This document shows positions 25,884-38,200 of a DNA stretch of 64,000 nucleotides, one piece after another. The notes under the pieces were generated by a model. The model was not told the origin of the DNA. It saw only the letters and a program-made list of their open reading frames with translations, and did not search any database. Every line of letters begins with the position of its first letter. Position 1 is the stretch's first letter. A program made the translations under genes and the position numbers. Source of the DNA: Lateolabrax maculatus (Eukaryota; Chordata; Actinopteri; Acropomatiformes; Lateolabracidae); contig CM062200.1 of assembly GCA_031216445.1 (NCBI GenBank), forward strand, positions 5,035,501 to 5,099,500. The letters run 5' to 3'.

Positions 25884-26977
25884 GTAAGTATCACTTTATG
25901 TGCAGTCTAAGGGGTTCACAGGAACAACTGGGCCAGTTTAGTCGACCAAGGAACAAATGATGAGCTAATGAATTGTGGTTATCGGGGAGTGCAGAGGAAG
26001 ATGAAAAAGTCAGGAGGGGACATTTGTACCCAGATAACAGGATTTCACAGCATCTACACTGATCCAATTTATTGCTGCCCGGAGTAACACTAACATTAGG
26101 TGGAATTTCATCAACTAATTAGCCATCGACAGATCCCACCTATTTGCCTACAGAAAGCATTTATACACAGAGCAATGCTGACATTATGTACTCTCACATT
26201 TTTGCATGTTTCATCTTTTCCTTTGATGTAAGGTGCTTTTTGTGACGTGATACACCCTGGGTATATAACACTTTCACTGTTTACCTGGAAATACTAATTA
26301 AAGCCGCATTCAGACTGAAAATAGCCCTTCATCAAAAGAATGCAAGGGGTTGCATTGATGTGCTGCTACAGGTAACAATGAGAAGAACTTAGCACCAGGA
26401 AATCCAGTTTGAGCAAATTTGAATGCTCCAGGCTTATCAGATGCAAAACCACTGCTCTGCTGTGATATCATGCTCCTTTGCAGCAGGATTTCATAACTCT
26501 TAAAGTGTATCATAACAAGTCATTTCTTTACCGTCTCAGCAATTATGAGGTAACAGAATAGACAGACAGAGTCAGAGTCTATGGGTGAGTTTACGTCCAG
26601 GTAACTTCTATTTCTCCTCATCTCATTACTGAATAGGAGTGGCGATCATTTTGTGTGTGACTGCTGACTACTGTGGTGTCGCTACAGAGGCCATGTGGGT
26701 TGTGGCAAAAGTTGAGCCAGATATCTACTTTATTTCTCGATCACTGCCTTTTTCTTTTTTTGTTGTTGTTGTTGCTGAAGTCACACTGAAATGAAGAGTG
26801 CATTTAGAGAGCTGAGTCTGAATATAACTTTAAACTAGGTTACAATAGTTATATGATTTGAATTCCCCCATCACCACTTAAGCGTAATTGTCTTTACCCC
26901 TGCATATTTTTTCCCTCCACACATCTCCCCTGCACACTTTGGAATTAAGTACCAGAACCGCTAACATTCAAAAATAA

Positions 26978-26983
26978 TTTATT
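26978..26983 (-). terminator. sdk2: candidate sdk2 polyadenylation signal
   Basis: TTTATT on the plus strand gives AATAAA in the transcript, about 1.8 kb past the sdk2 stop. It is the first canonical hexamer I found downstream of the stop; variants of the TATAAA type occur nearer (for example at 28349-28354). The true 3' end is unknown. Confidence 0.3.
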
Positions 26984-28314
26984 TCAGAAATGTACTGTGA
27001 TCATATATTCATTCAGATTCTGCATGATAAGCTTTTGTTGCGTACAATGAAATCACCCCACAGAGAAAAAAAAAAAAAATAAGTAGATGACATTTTTTTT
27101 CCTTTTTTTTGAACTATGGAAACTAGGAACACACCACTGAGTCTTCACTATAGCGTTATGAGTGCGCCCGGCAGGCGGCTGGACGCTGCCAGCCCTCTGT
27201 GGCTGTACTCCAGGCAGGTTTACAGTTGCTGCAGGACAATCTCTTTATAACCAGACACACAGTGAATGATCTGTAAAGCTTATGCACAACAAGTGTAATC
27301 ACACGCACACATACACATGCACACACACACACGCACACGCGCATTAGCGTTTGGGACAGTACAGTCACACCTGAATAGTACAGAGTGGTTGATTACACAA
27401 AAGGGAAAGAGGTGAAGCAATTCAATGACATCATCTCTTGGCCCAGCGCTGCCCCGTGATAGTGTTCAGTGACAGGGAAGAGTTATACCAGCAGGGGAGG
27501 AAACAGGAAAAAAAAAAAAAAAAAAAACCCTCTTTGTTTCTTATCAAAATCACACTGTTACCATTTTGGCAGAACCAGCAGCTGTGCCCACATGTAACTG
27601 TCCTGGACTACATCAGATAGCTTTGACACTCTTAGGTTGGATTTCAAAGTAGGATTTCAGTAGACATATGCAGTATGAGACTGATGCGTGTATATGTGAG
27701 CCAGCAAAGGGTGAAAAAATATGGGCTGTGAATGCAAATTTATACACAGCCCACATCCGTCAGGATTAAAAGAAGGCCCTCGTAGCGCGAGGCCAGCTAT
27801 GCCACAGTCAAGGGCACCGTCAGCAGTTCAATAACAATTGGTGCCAGATATCATAAATATGTGTTTCTCTATCAAGGCATCTTTGATCCACTGTAACACA
27901 CTCACAAAAAGACTTAAACACTTTCACTTATCAGATATGCAATCATTTCATATATCTGCAGGATCCTTCAGGCACAGCACAGCCATTGACGTTTGACCCC
28001 GCTGTGGCCAAAATGTTGTCCGACTTTTCTATGTATTTGTGTGCTATAGGCCAGAGAGCCGTTTCAATGGAAACGCATGATTGTTTCGCCAATGTCCGTT
28101 TTTTATACTCTCCCGGCCAACACATTAAAATTTGTTTGATTTGGCATGAATTCGACATCCACGTCTGTCTTTTATCACTTTTGTTTTTACATCCAGTTCA
28201 TCCAGTCCAAACACTTGTCCTTTCACCTCCACAATATGGCTCCATCATATTGTTATTTCAGTCTTCATCAATGCAGACTCTGCATTGACTTGATTTTGTC
28301 TTCTAGGTACATCT

Positions 28315-28352
28315 ACTATATATATGTGTATATATATATATATATATATTTA
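28315..28352. repeat. interrupted (TA)n in the probable sdk2 3' UTR
   Basis: An AT alternating tract with a GTG interruption, about 450 bases past the sdk2 stop. Confidence 0.85.
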
Positions 28353-28798
28353 TATGTGTGTGTTTTCAAAGATTCTTGGGACTTTGTACAGAATCAATAA
28401 GGATTACCATTTGAACATGTTCAAAGAAAAGTAACAAAAGGAAGAAATAAAGCAAGTCATGCACATAGCTCAATAGCAAATAAAAGTGGATAGATGTTGC
28501 AGAGAATATTTTATCAACTGGTGAGGAAAATCAAAGTCTACACTGGCACACTTTCACACATTAAACAATAAAAAAGCGCTCCAAAAAGTCTCATAGTGTC
28601 GTTCCGCATGTATCCAGGCTGACTAAAGACAAGTAACATGTAAAAAAAAAAAAAAACAAAAAAAAAAAGAGAAAAAGAAAAGTAATGAAAAAACGAGGCG
28701 TAAATGACTAGATTGGGTTGACTGCGCATTGCTGTGTTCTCCTTCAACACAAGTTGGGTAGATATATCCAGAAATTTTGATGTCCTTTTAAGCATTTT

Positions 28799-29221
28799 TC
28801 ACACAAAGGAGGAGAAGCCAGCGATTGGAGCCCGCGAGCCAGGGGCTAGGCTGCTAGGGGGCCTGTAGAGGGTGTTGTGCTGGCTGGAAGGGTTGGAGCT
28901 CTGCTGGGAGGGGGTGGGAGTCCGACTACCTTTTGGCCTGAACAGGCTGCCTTGGCCCTGGGGCTGGCCCTGGGCTTGCTGAGGCTGGGGGCTGGGAGAA
29001 CTGAGCTGGGGCGGCAGCGGAGGTAGAGGAGGCAGCGGCGGCGGGGCGCAGTGATCCGGCTCGCCTGACTCAGACTCCGTGTAGCTGTAGGCCTGTGCCC
29101 GGGATATGCCTTTCTGTTGGCGCCGCCAGGAGTTGTAGTAAGTGGGGTCGCTAATGTAGTGGTTGACGAAAGAGTGGGTCTTCTGTCGGTTGGGGTCCAC
29201 CTCGTACTCACTGTCGCTGCC
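28799..29221 (-). CDS. sdk2: sdk2 terminal coding exon with PDZ-binding C-terminus
   Basis: It encodes GSDSEYEVDPNRQKTHSFVN, HYISDPTYYNSWRRQQKG and AYSYTESESGEPDH. A proline-rich run follows (PPPLPPLPPLPP), then a Gln/Gly-rich part and the SDK2-type end LYRPPSSLAPGSRAPIAGFS plus SFV and a TGA stop. The last residues form a class I PDZ ligand; family knowledge links it to MAGI scaffolds. The proline run could bind SH3 or EVH1 domains, which is inference. Phase 0 acceptor CCTTCACAG. Confidence 0.97.
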   Translation of the reverse strand, partial: GSDSEYEVDPNRQKTHSFVNHYISDPTYYNSWRRQQKGISRAQAYSYTESESGEPDHCAPPPLPPLPPLPPQLSSPSPQPQQAQGQPQGQGSLFRPKGSRTPTPSQQSSNPSSQHNTLYRPPSSLAPGSRAPIAGFSSFV

Positions 29222-32200
29222 CTGTGAAGGAAAGGAAATAAAGAAGAGACATTGAAGGAGTTAGTATGGGATGACTCTACAGCGTTTCCATGTGGAGCAG
29301 TTAGAGATGCTGAGGCTATAAATGTAAATGAACATGAAGTTATTAAATTATTCTGAGAAAAGTCATCAATTCACAGTCATCCCTGTCTAAAGAACACACA
29401 CATGCACACAAACTTACATTTACAACACAGCACAAGAACACATGGACGCCAAAAATGGTCAAAGCATGATTACGGAAGGATGACTTGTTACTGAAGCGTG
29501 CATTGCAAACGAACCATCAACACAAGATGGCACAGGTCAATTTATCTTCAGGACTTAAACCAATCAGTAACTGTATCAAACTATATGTTCAGCATCTAAG
29601 ATCTTTGTATCCACACCACGTCAGCAAGAAGGGGTTTGGTGTTGTGTAGCACAGTATACCACATAAAACCTAGAATGGGAATCTGAGGGAGAAGATTGGA
29701 TGGGGACTAGCAATAGGAACCAGTCACCTATTAGGCTACAAACATTCAAAGCAGGCAGCCACAGGAACCTCACCAAATGCAGTGGAAGTGTATGTAGGCC
29801 ACCTGTCCCATATGAAAACACCAGCGCCTCCTATGGGTGAACAAAACAACGGGTTTTACAGTACATCACCATTACAGAATGATTAAAATGGCCCAGTCAT
29901 GATGCTGATAATATCATAGATGTGTTATACATATATAGATCCTTTGTCCCATTCTCTGTGAATGGTGTGGAAAGCTAAAAATAAAAAGCAACATAGGTGG
30001 TTCAGTGCATTCTCAGACATAGAAAGTGAGATTTCTGGAGTTCATTGGCAAAGAGGTAGAATTATTTTTCTTCACTATTTCAAGAAAAGGCAATAATCCT
30101 CAGCACATTTTTGTCACTGACCTGTCAGTTTGCTGCAGGTTGGGCAAGAAACGCTATTGTATTCATGTCAAGTAGCATTCCATGTGTCAAACAAAAAGCA
30201 ATGTGACCACTGAACACTCGCTCAGGGTCAACTAATTGCCACGAAAGCAAGATGCCAATTGGCCAGTTATCCTGTGATCAATCACCTGGCCCCACTGAAC
30301 TAATGTAGTCGACTTTGCCAAACTTGTCACTGGATAATTTCCCAAAGTGGCCGTTAGGAGTATTAGGTGCATTACAAAAGTAAAGCAACAAGGGCCTATT
30401 CTTTTCCGAACAGAAAACCCAGAGATGGTGCTGATAATTGTGACTCTCTTGAGGTTCTTTGCTCTCTCTCACCCCTGATACTATCAAGTTCCATCTTCTC
30501 ATTCAAAAACATGGCTGTTGGCACGCACTCGAAAGATATACTCCAGAGCACAGCTCTCATGCTGGATATTGCACAGCACATATGTGATACATATGGCAGG
30601 AGGCTCAGATTTCCTTCAGCCTCAACATGGTTCACGTCTCTTGTGCCAAACCCCATATATGAAGGCTTTTCTTTTTTTAGTTGTCAGCAGAGTTTATAAA
30701 TGTCCAAACAGACAATACTTGTGTTGTATTGTAAGGGGGAAAAAATCCCTCTTTTTTGATCCCCTTTGGTTCTAAACAAAGGAAAATTACCCCACATCAA
30801 GGTTTGGCTCAACATTTAGAAGTTGATCACAATGATCATACTTTTTATATTGTTGTTCCTCTCAATAGAGAGAGTAGGGTTGTTAGATGCATTACATCAG
30901 TGTGTTTGGTGTCCATCTGTAATATTGTTACCCAGTTGTAAACACTTGAGGCCAACCAGTGTTGAAAAGCATTCCAGTCATGCCAGTGTGTTTAGCAACA
31001 CACAATAACAAGATCCATTCACAGTGGACCAACAAGACAAACTGAGCCACTTCAAGAGTGGTATTACCTCACTCTGAAAGAATTAACACTGCATTGAGAG
31101 ATGAAACACCACTCCAGTTGTGTGTCTGGTAGTGAGAGAGAGTGAGTGCAGAACAAGTGTTGACACAGTGAGTTGTGTCCTGCTCCTACCCGTGGAGTGT
31201 GCGCAACAGATGTTCTGGCTCTTGAAATGTTCCACGCTCTTTTATACACCACTCCAATCTGTCCTGCTTTTGGTTTTGGTTCATCACCAATCTTTAAAAG
31301 AAAATAACTCAATGATCCAACTGAGGAACCTACAGTGGAGATGCTTGACAATTTGCCTTGGGGGCAGGAACGGCCTGTGAAACAGCTCCTTACTTCAACT
31401 CATTACAAGCTAATTACTAAAGCTGAATGCTGAAAAGAAACAGACTGAAGGCATGAAATGCAGCATTGCACCTCAGCCTCAAGGGAACCACCACCTTATT
31501 TATGCAAGAATATGTGTAAGACAGACATACCAGCCTGCCAGTGACAATTATTAAACATTTTTTCATCATTATGATGTTAAATTAGGCAGAGAAAGAGATT
31601 AAGAAATCTATCCAATTAACTGGTGAAACCTCTTGACAGCAGTTTATTTTATCATCAGCATGAAGTTGCCCCATGTTCCTGTTTACAATTGCTAACAATG
31701 TAGGAAGGAGAACAATGTGGGAGCGGGAGGAATAGGGGGAAAATATGACAATGGATGTGGATCAAATATGGGCCAAAATACTATTTGTTGGAGATAAATT
31801 GGTCATTGTTAGGCAAGTGTTCAGACAATTTATCTCAAAGAAATGTAACCTTTGACCTCAGTCTGGAGAGAGTTCAACTGAAAACGACATATGGTGTCAC
31901 GTTGGTGCTTAACTTATTCTTCTTTTTGTCTACATTTATGCCTAATGTGTTCCACAAAGCACCTTACGATCAACCGAGTAAAAATGCTCTGTAAATAACT
32001 TTTACTTTACTGCTATGGTTTATATAATGGCATGAGACTGAAACAACAATCTCCGGGCAGGCATGGTCCCCATCCCCCCCAAACTGATGCATATCCCCAA
32101 TACCACAGAGTGGGTCAGTCCTTTGTCCTCCAGTTATGGATTATTACAAAGAGGAGGGGGAGAAAAGGGGGGCTGTCTATGTCACTCTCATTGATGAAGT

Positions 32201-35200
32201 GAACACAGCAGGGGTCCCCAGAGACAAAGACAATAACGGTATATGTGGGGCTGGAGGGGGGATTAAAACATCCAGAGACATTCACAGTACATACATTTTT
32301 GTTTGATTTCTCTGTAGAAAAAAAAGATTAAAGTGGAGGAAAAACAGGAATGGGAAGATGTGTTTTCTGCAGCATACTTAAATGCCTGCTGCATCAAAGT
32401 TAAATTGTATTTTGTTATAATCAAGGCAGGGATATAGGTCTCCTCCAATCCCCTCTCACTAGAATAATGTATATTGCTTCATCAGAACCACTATGATCAA
32501 GGGATTTGAGATTTTGTTGGGCATTAGAGCTGTCCCAGACTGGTGGACATTCTTTAATGAGAGTAATGGAATGTGTTGTGTGTTGCTACTTATTATTTTT
32601 TGTCACCCGTCTGTAGTTTAAGGGACTATTTGAGGCTGGTTTTCATCTCATGATTCCTCCTTCCGCCCACCATTACTGTCTCTCTCCACTATCCTCTGTC
32701 ACGTACAGGCGCCATAAAATTATTAAAATTAAAATATAATTCATTTGCGGTCACAATTTTCCTTTATTCTGGGTTATGACATCATACTTTCGACCGGGGC
32801 CAGGAACAACACAGTGGTGTGTTGTCACTAGAGACGATCCAAACATTACAGACAGTATTCTCAGTTGAACCCCAGCCAAAAAGAGACAGGAGAGTGGGAG
32901 GGTGGAGAGAGAAAGAGACAGACAGAGGCAGAAAGGAAAAACGGAGAAAAAGCTTGTAAGAAAAAAAGCAGACATTTTAGTTTCTCTCCTACTGAATGCC
33001 ACTGTGCAGAGAGAGCATAATCTACAATCAATCTCTGACTCAGGGATGAGATCATCTGTCTTCGACTGGTTTCGGCCTTAAATGACACACAAGACGGTGC
33101 CAAAGAGACAACCTTGGAAAATTAGAAAGCCTATACTCTAAAGGAAAAAAAAAGTCAATAGGGCTCCACCTGCAGGGGAGCAGAGCAGTAATGGTGGCCT
33201 TGTTGCCTTGCCAAGTCAATGTTAGCTTCCTCCAAATCCCCTTTTAAGGAGGAGTACAATAGTCAACTTATACCTGCTGGTGGAGGCCCCAGGGATTAAA
33301 GAGGACAGACAGCACAATGTCATACTGATAGCTCAGAGTTATCCGCTCAATAAAACTTCAAAGAGCATTCCTGGATTTCTCCGAAGCACCACTGGGTGCT
33401 GATACGGTGGCCTGTCAGGGGCATGGCAGAGGAGCCCTAGGGTAACAGGCAGGGTTCTGTGTGTTTTAGCCTATCAAAGCCAATATCAGCCCCTTGAATG
33501 TGCAGCGTGGCAGCAGGCAGGCGTCGTCATCTCAGGCTGAGGGGGCAGTTACTGCATTAGGGCCATGTTTGACAATACACAAGTGCGAACGGTAGATATG
33601 TCAGACAGGTGATGAAATGACGAAATTATTCATTTGAGGGGATGTTATCGTGCTGTGAAAGGTCCTGTCCATAACGATTCATTGTAGGGAGACTTTCATT
33701 TGATCTGGAAATAGGACTTACGTCCCGATAAGACCAGGTGGGGAGAGATTTCTGGCTGTGGAATTCACACTAGGTACATATCTAGCTGAGAGATGTTCCA
33801 AGATAATTTGGGAAATGCCTAGAGTAAAGAATTCCTAGATGAAAGAAAGAACTGAAGGAAGCCTGAAAGCAAGGGATGCTTTCATCTGACTAGGATCAAA
33901 ATCAGACTGCAAACCGCAAGATGGTTCACCCAAACCACAGAGAGCCGGGGAGGATGTGACATAAACAAAAACAGAAATAACATATATGCATATAAGACAT
34001 ACGGGAAGAAACAATTCAGATGAAAGAACAAGGGAGAGTAATGGTAAAACCAAAAAATGAAAAAAAGACAAAAGTCAGGAAATCAGAGACACGAGGGTGG
34101 GCGGCACGCAGACTGATCGATGGAAAGATGGAGAGAGTCAGAGAGAAAGTCACAATTTATAGATTAGACTCACTTACTGGGCAAAAGCAGTTTGGCTCAG
34201 CAAATAGCAAACACCACAAGTCGGACAGTAGCAATAGAAATACAGAAATAGTCATCTATCAGTCCTGACAGTGTCTGCTTAGGGAAAAAATAAATAAATA
34301 AAAAAGATTAAAACTATGATTTTTGACTACCATAGAACGCCTTTGAGGCTAGGCTCTGCCACAGAAGAAGAACCAGGGTAAAAAAGCCAATACTGTGTTC
34401 TAGTTTTTCCTCAGAGATGATTTTTACTGACCCACTGAAAATCCAGTAGGAAACTTTGATAGGATGCCTGGCTGGAGCAGCAACTTCCAATACGTAACCA
34501 GCACTAAAATACATTTTTCAGAGTGCATCTGTCCTCGCTGTCTTACATAACAAGTGCTGTGGCCGAGTGCAGTGGCCTGGATCGCAGGTGGATGTTTGCA
34601 GGGGGACATTCTCCACAGGTCACTGCCTGGTCTAAAAACTGCTTTGCCGCCAGTGAGCAGAGTCATTAATCTCTCATCTCTCCTTGTGCATTACTGTAGC
34701 TATATCTTATGACCTCTGCAGGCTGAATGCATTCAGGTGAACGACGGAGAAAGGACACCACGTGAACAGTATGAGCTGACACAAAACACGGTACAGCCGA
34801 CAATGCAAAGCTGAATTCTTGAGGAATTCAAGGAGATGACAGTGTGCACACGTAGACACATACAAACATGTAACAAATACACACTTTATGCAGACAGAGA
34901 GTGAACATTTCACATACAGAGAACGTACAAGATACAGCATAAAAAACAAGAGTTGCTACTGCACCTGTGAGTCTGAGATTTCGGAGGGTTTTTCAGTCAG
35001 GCTGCTGCTCTCTGCAGGGATCAGGTCATTGTACTTTGTGCTGACGTCCTCGTCTGAATAGTGAAGACTGCCTGGACTGGGCCTAGGAGGAGACCTGGGT
35101 AAAGTATAAAGACAGACAATCAGAATAATGCAGTTGGTTGCTGTCTTTAATCCAAGAACTTCATTGACCCTTACATTGTTTTGGCATTGCACGAAGATAC

Positions 35201-38200
35201 GCTTGAAATTTAAAGGATTATTCCAGTTTATTACGATGTTTTATTTTTGTAGTTTTCCATGTTTTCTTTCGGTCTCTATAGTCAACTATTAAATAAAGGC
35301 AAACTGCCAGAAACGAATCTTTTAAATAATTTGTGGCTTGCTTACAGCCTGTCTGATCTTCTAAGGCCACATTCAGACTGACTTTGGCTCTGCATGAAAA
35401 AAACGCAAGCCCCTCATTCATTCAGTTGAATGGAACCAGTCTGGCAGTGCAGCGGGGGTGCCAGTGTAGGGGGCTGTGGCAGAACAACGAAGGATCGCCT
35501 GGCAAAAAAGTTCAACCAGGCTTAACTTTTGCTGCCTCAAAACATCACACAGCAAAATACGCTGCAGTGGCCAATAAAGTACAGTAACAACTTCCCAAAG
35601 TTTTAAAAACCTGTAACTTAGTATTGGAAAACCATCGTGCTGTGTTTTGGGAAGCGTTCAATTTCACAGATCTGTCACTCAAACTAGACTTCCTGGATTG
35701 TATCTCATCGTCTCACCAGTACCTGAAGCTACACGCCTACACAAAGCAATGCTTTAACAGCTTTGTGTTAAAGCATTGCTTTAACACAAAGCTGATTAAA
35801 CATTACCCCTTTAAAAATCACTGGGCCTTCTTTATTGAATTCAGAAGTCATATCAAAGCAGTTTCTGATAAACAAGCAAATTAAGCAATGACTCCTTCAT
35901 TTGTCACTGATGTCGGAGACACTACAGTACGCGCTTCCCCTTCAAGTTCTCATGTATCACTGTCTGTGTGTGTGTGTAGGAGTGTGGCTTGATGAGAATC
36001 ATGGGACACTCATGAGATGGCTGCCTACAGCCAGTCTCTCCTGGAATGAATAATTCACCCTGATTCAGTCCTCACTGTGGGCTGTGGAATGCCAAACCAC
36101 TGGGCCCTTGTGACTAAATTATAAACTGAACTCTTGCAGAGCTCAAGGGGTCATCAAACAAATGGCAGCCTCGGGCAAATGATGTCAGAGCCTACATGAA
36201 CGATGGCGTGGATTAAACTGTCAGTAGCATGCTGCGGCGATTACATGTGTCCTTCAGATGAAAGTTTAAAGAGTGTAAGTGATGGGACTGAGCAAAGGGA
36301 GGATCCTTCGAGGAAGTTGTGTAGTGAGAATAGGGTCGAGAAGAGGTGCTGGGTGAACCTAAAGCTGAAAGGTTGAAGGACTGAGTAAAAATTAGGGCAG
36401 AGACAGATGAAATACTGGAAAAACACTTCCTAAAATGGTGTTCTCTAGTCAGGGGTTCTTTAAGTAAATATGAGAGGAAAAAAGCTCTTGGTGCCTAAGC
36501 TCCTTCGTACTTTCCACTGTCACCGGTCCTGCTAAACAAACACCCATCTGTTTCTGCTGATTGGGGCTGGTTTGGCTGAGACTACTGGGACATACTGACT
36601 CCTGTTGACTTTCCAGACCATAGTGTCGGCCGCCAGTCGCTGCCAGTGGAGCTGCAGCCGCACACACACAGCTGCTTGACACGTCAAAACCACATTTGCA
36701 TTTTTTTCACATAAATATATTTTGAAAGCATTTCAGAAATGTTGTGGGTAAATTCCAGCAGTTTTTCACTAGGCGAGGGGTGGTATTCTGAGTGTCGTGT
36801 GGACAAAATGGAAAACTCCACAGGGAAAAGCATATAACAAGCTTTAATTCAATTATGCTTGACGAGTTACATTAAACTGGATTAATTCACTTAACTTGAG
36901 TGGAGGAGTGAAACATGTAGCTACAGAGCTACTTAAATACGCTGCACTAAAGTCAGTTCCCACACATATTCATGGACAAAAGTTTAAAACAGTTCTATGA
37001 CCTTTCAAGGACCCAAAAAAAAAAAAATAGAAATTTCCATGTAATACGAATCAGAAATTATTACTACACTGGACAGATAGGACACACCTCTTTATATTGG
37101 ATTTTAGTGCTTTAAAGTCACTGAGTCACATTACATGGAAGTTATTGTAATAAAACATACATTTTCCAAAAATTATTAATATAAAATACAAGAAAAACTC
37201 AAATCCAATATAAAGAGAGTTCTCCTATGAAGCCTGTATAGTCATAACTTCTGGTACTGATTTGGAGTAAATGAGTCACATTACATGGAAGCTACTGGAA
37301 AAAAAGCCATTATTTTTTATTACCATATTTATGTAACATAAATTAATTACATATTGGCAATCAAAATAAGTGTGCTACATAAATCAATTTAGTATAATTT
37401 TTTTTACCATAATTTTCAATTTTTTTGTTGAATATCCAACTTAAAACTAATTTAATTGCGGTGCACCGACCACTGAGAATGCGAGGCTGTGCGAAGACGC
37501 GAACATGAAGTGAAGAAACGTACGTGATATTCAAAACCTAGTCACGCATCGATGCATATTAGATCTACATCAACAGCTACAGAAAATACATTTGCTGTTT
37601 TGCCATTCCATGTTATGTGGAAAGTTATCCATGGACCATGAAAAAAAACTTTCAAAGATTTTACTAATTCCATGACTTTTTTCCAGGCCTGGAAAATGAG
37701 ATTTTGAAATTGAATGACTTTTCCATGACTGTGAAAAACCCTGTTTGTAATATCTGTGTATGTGCATGTTTGAGAATGTTCAACAGAGCTCAAGTGTCTC
37801 AGTCTATGCAGATAGGCTTCTCTGTATTACGAATATAATTTCTTTACTTTTCTTGCTCTTCCTTTATAACAATTATTTTCTCTTTATGATTAAAACTGGC
37901 ATCATACCTACGAATGACGAGCTGAGGGGTTATGAATGCAGTAATGACATAATTAATTAAGCAAATGAATGACAATCAAATTTAATATAATATATAATAA
38001 ATGTTTTAATAGTTGTTGAGTAATTTTCTGTCTCGATTAATTGTTTAAGCAGTAAAATACATTTTTGTCTAATACTTTAATCTAACGGGTGCAATATCGT
38101 CATTGTAGCAAGATAAAAAAAATAAATAATAATTGACAGCATTTACAAGCTATCTTTGAGCACTTCACACTTTACATGTGTAAATGTGGCAAGACTTTTT

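Larger units (their letters stand above)
22860..28798. other. intergenic region between cdc42ep4 promoter and sdk2 3' end
   Basis: No coding exon was recognised on either strand. Contents: the repeats at 22.9-23.8 kb, a unique AT-rich stretch at 24.3-24.7 kb with a homeodomain-type site (GGTAATTAGG), an (AT)25 block at 25831-25880, interrupted CA repeats near 27301-27340, an A-run at 27510-27527 and the AT repeat at 28315-28352. The right part probably includes the sdk2 3' UTR. Confidence 0.5.

Noticed and set aside
28799..29221. Assignment of the adhesion gene to sdk1
   Set aside because: The tail and FN3 blocks fit SDK2 better, and cdc42ep4 is the SDK2 neighbour in human. A phylogeny would settle it.
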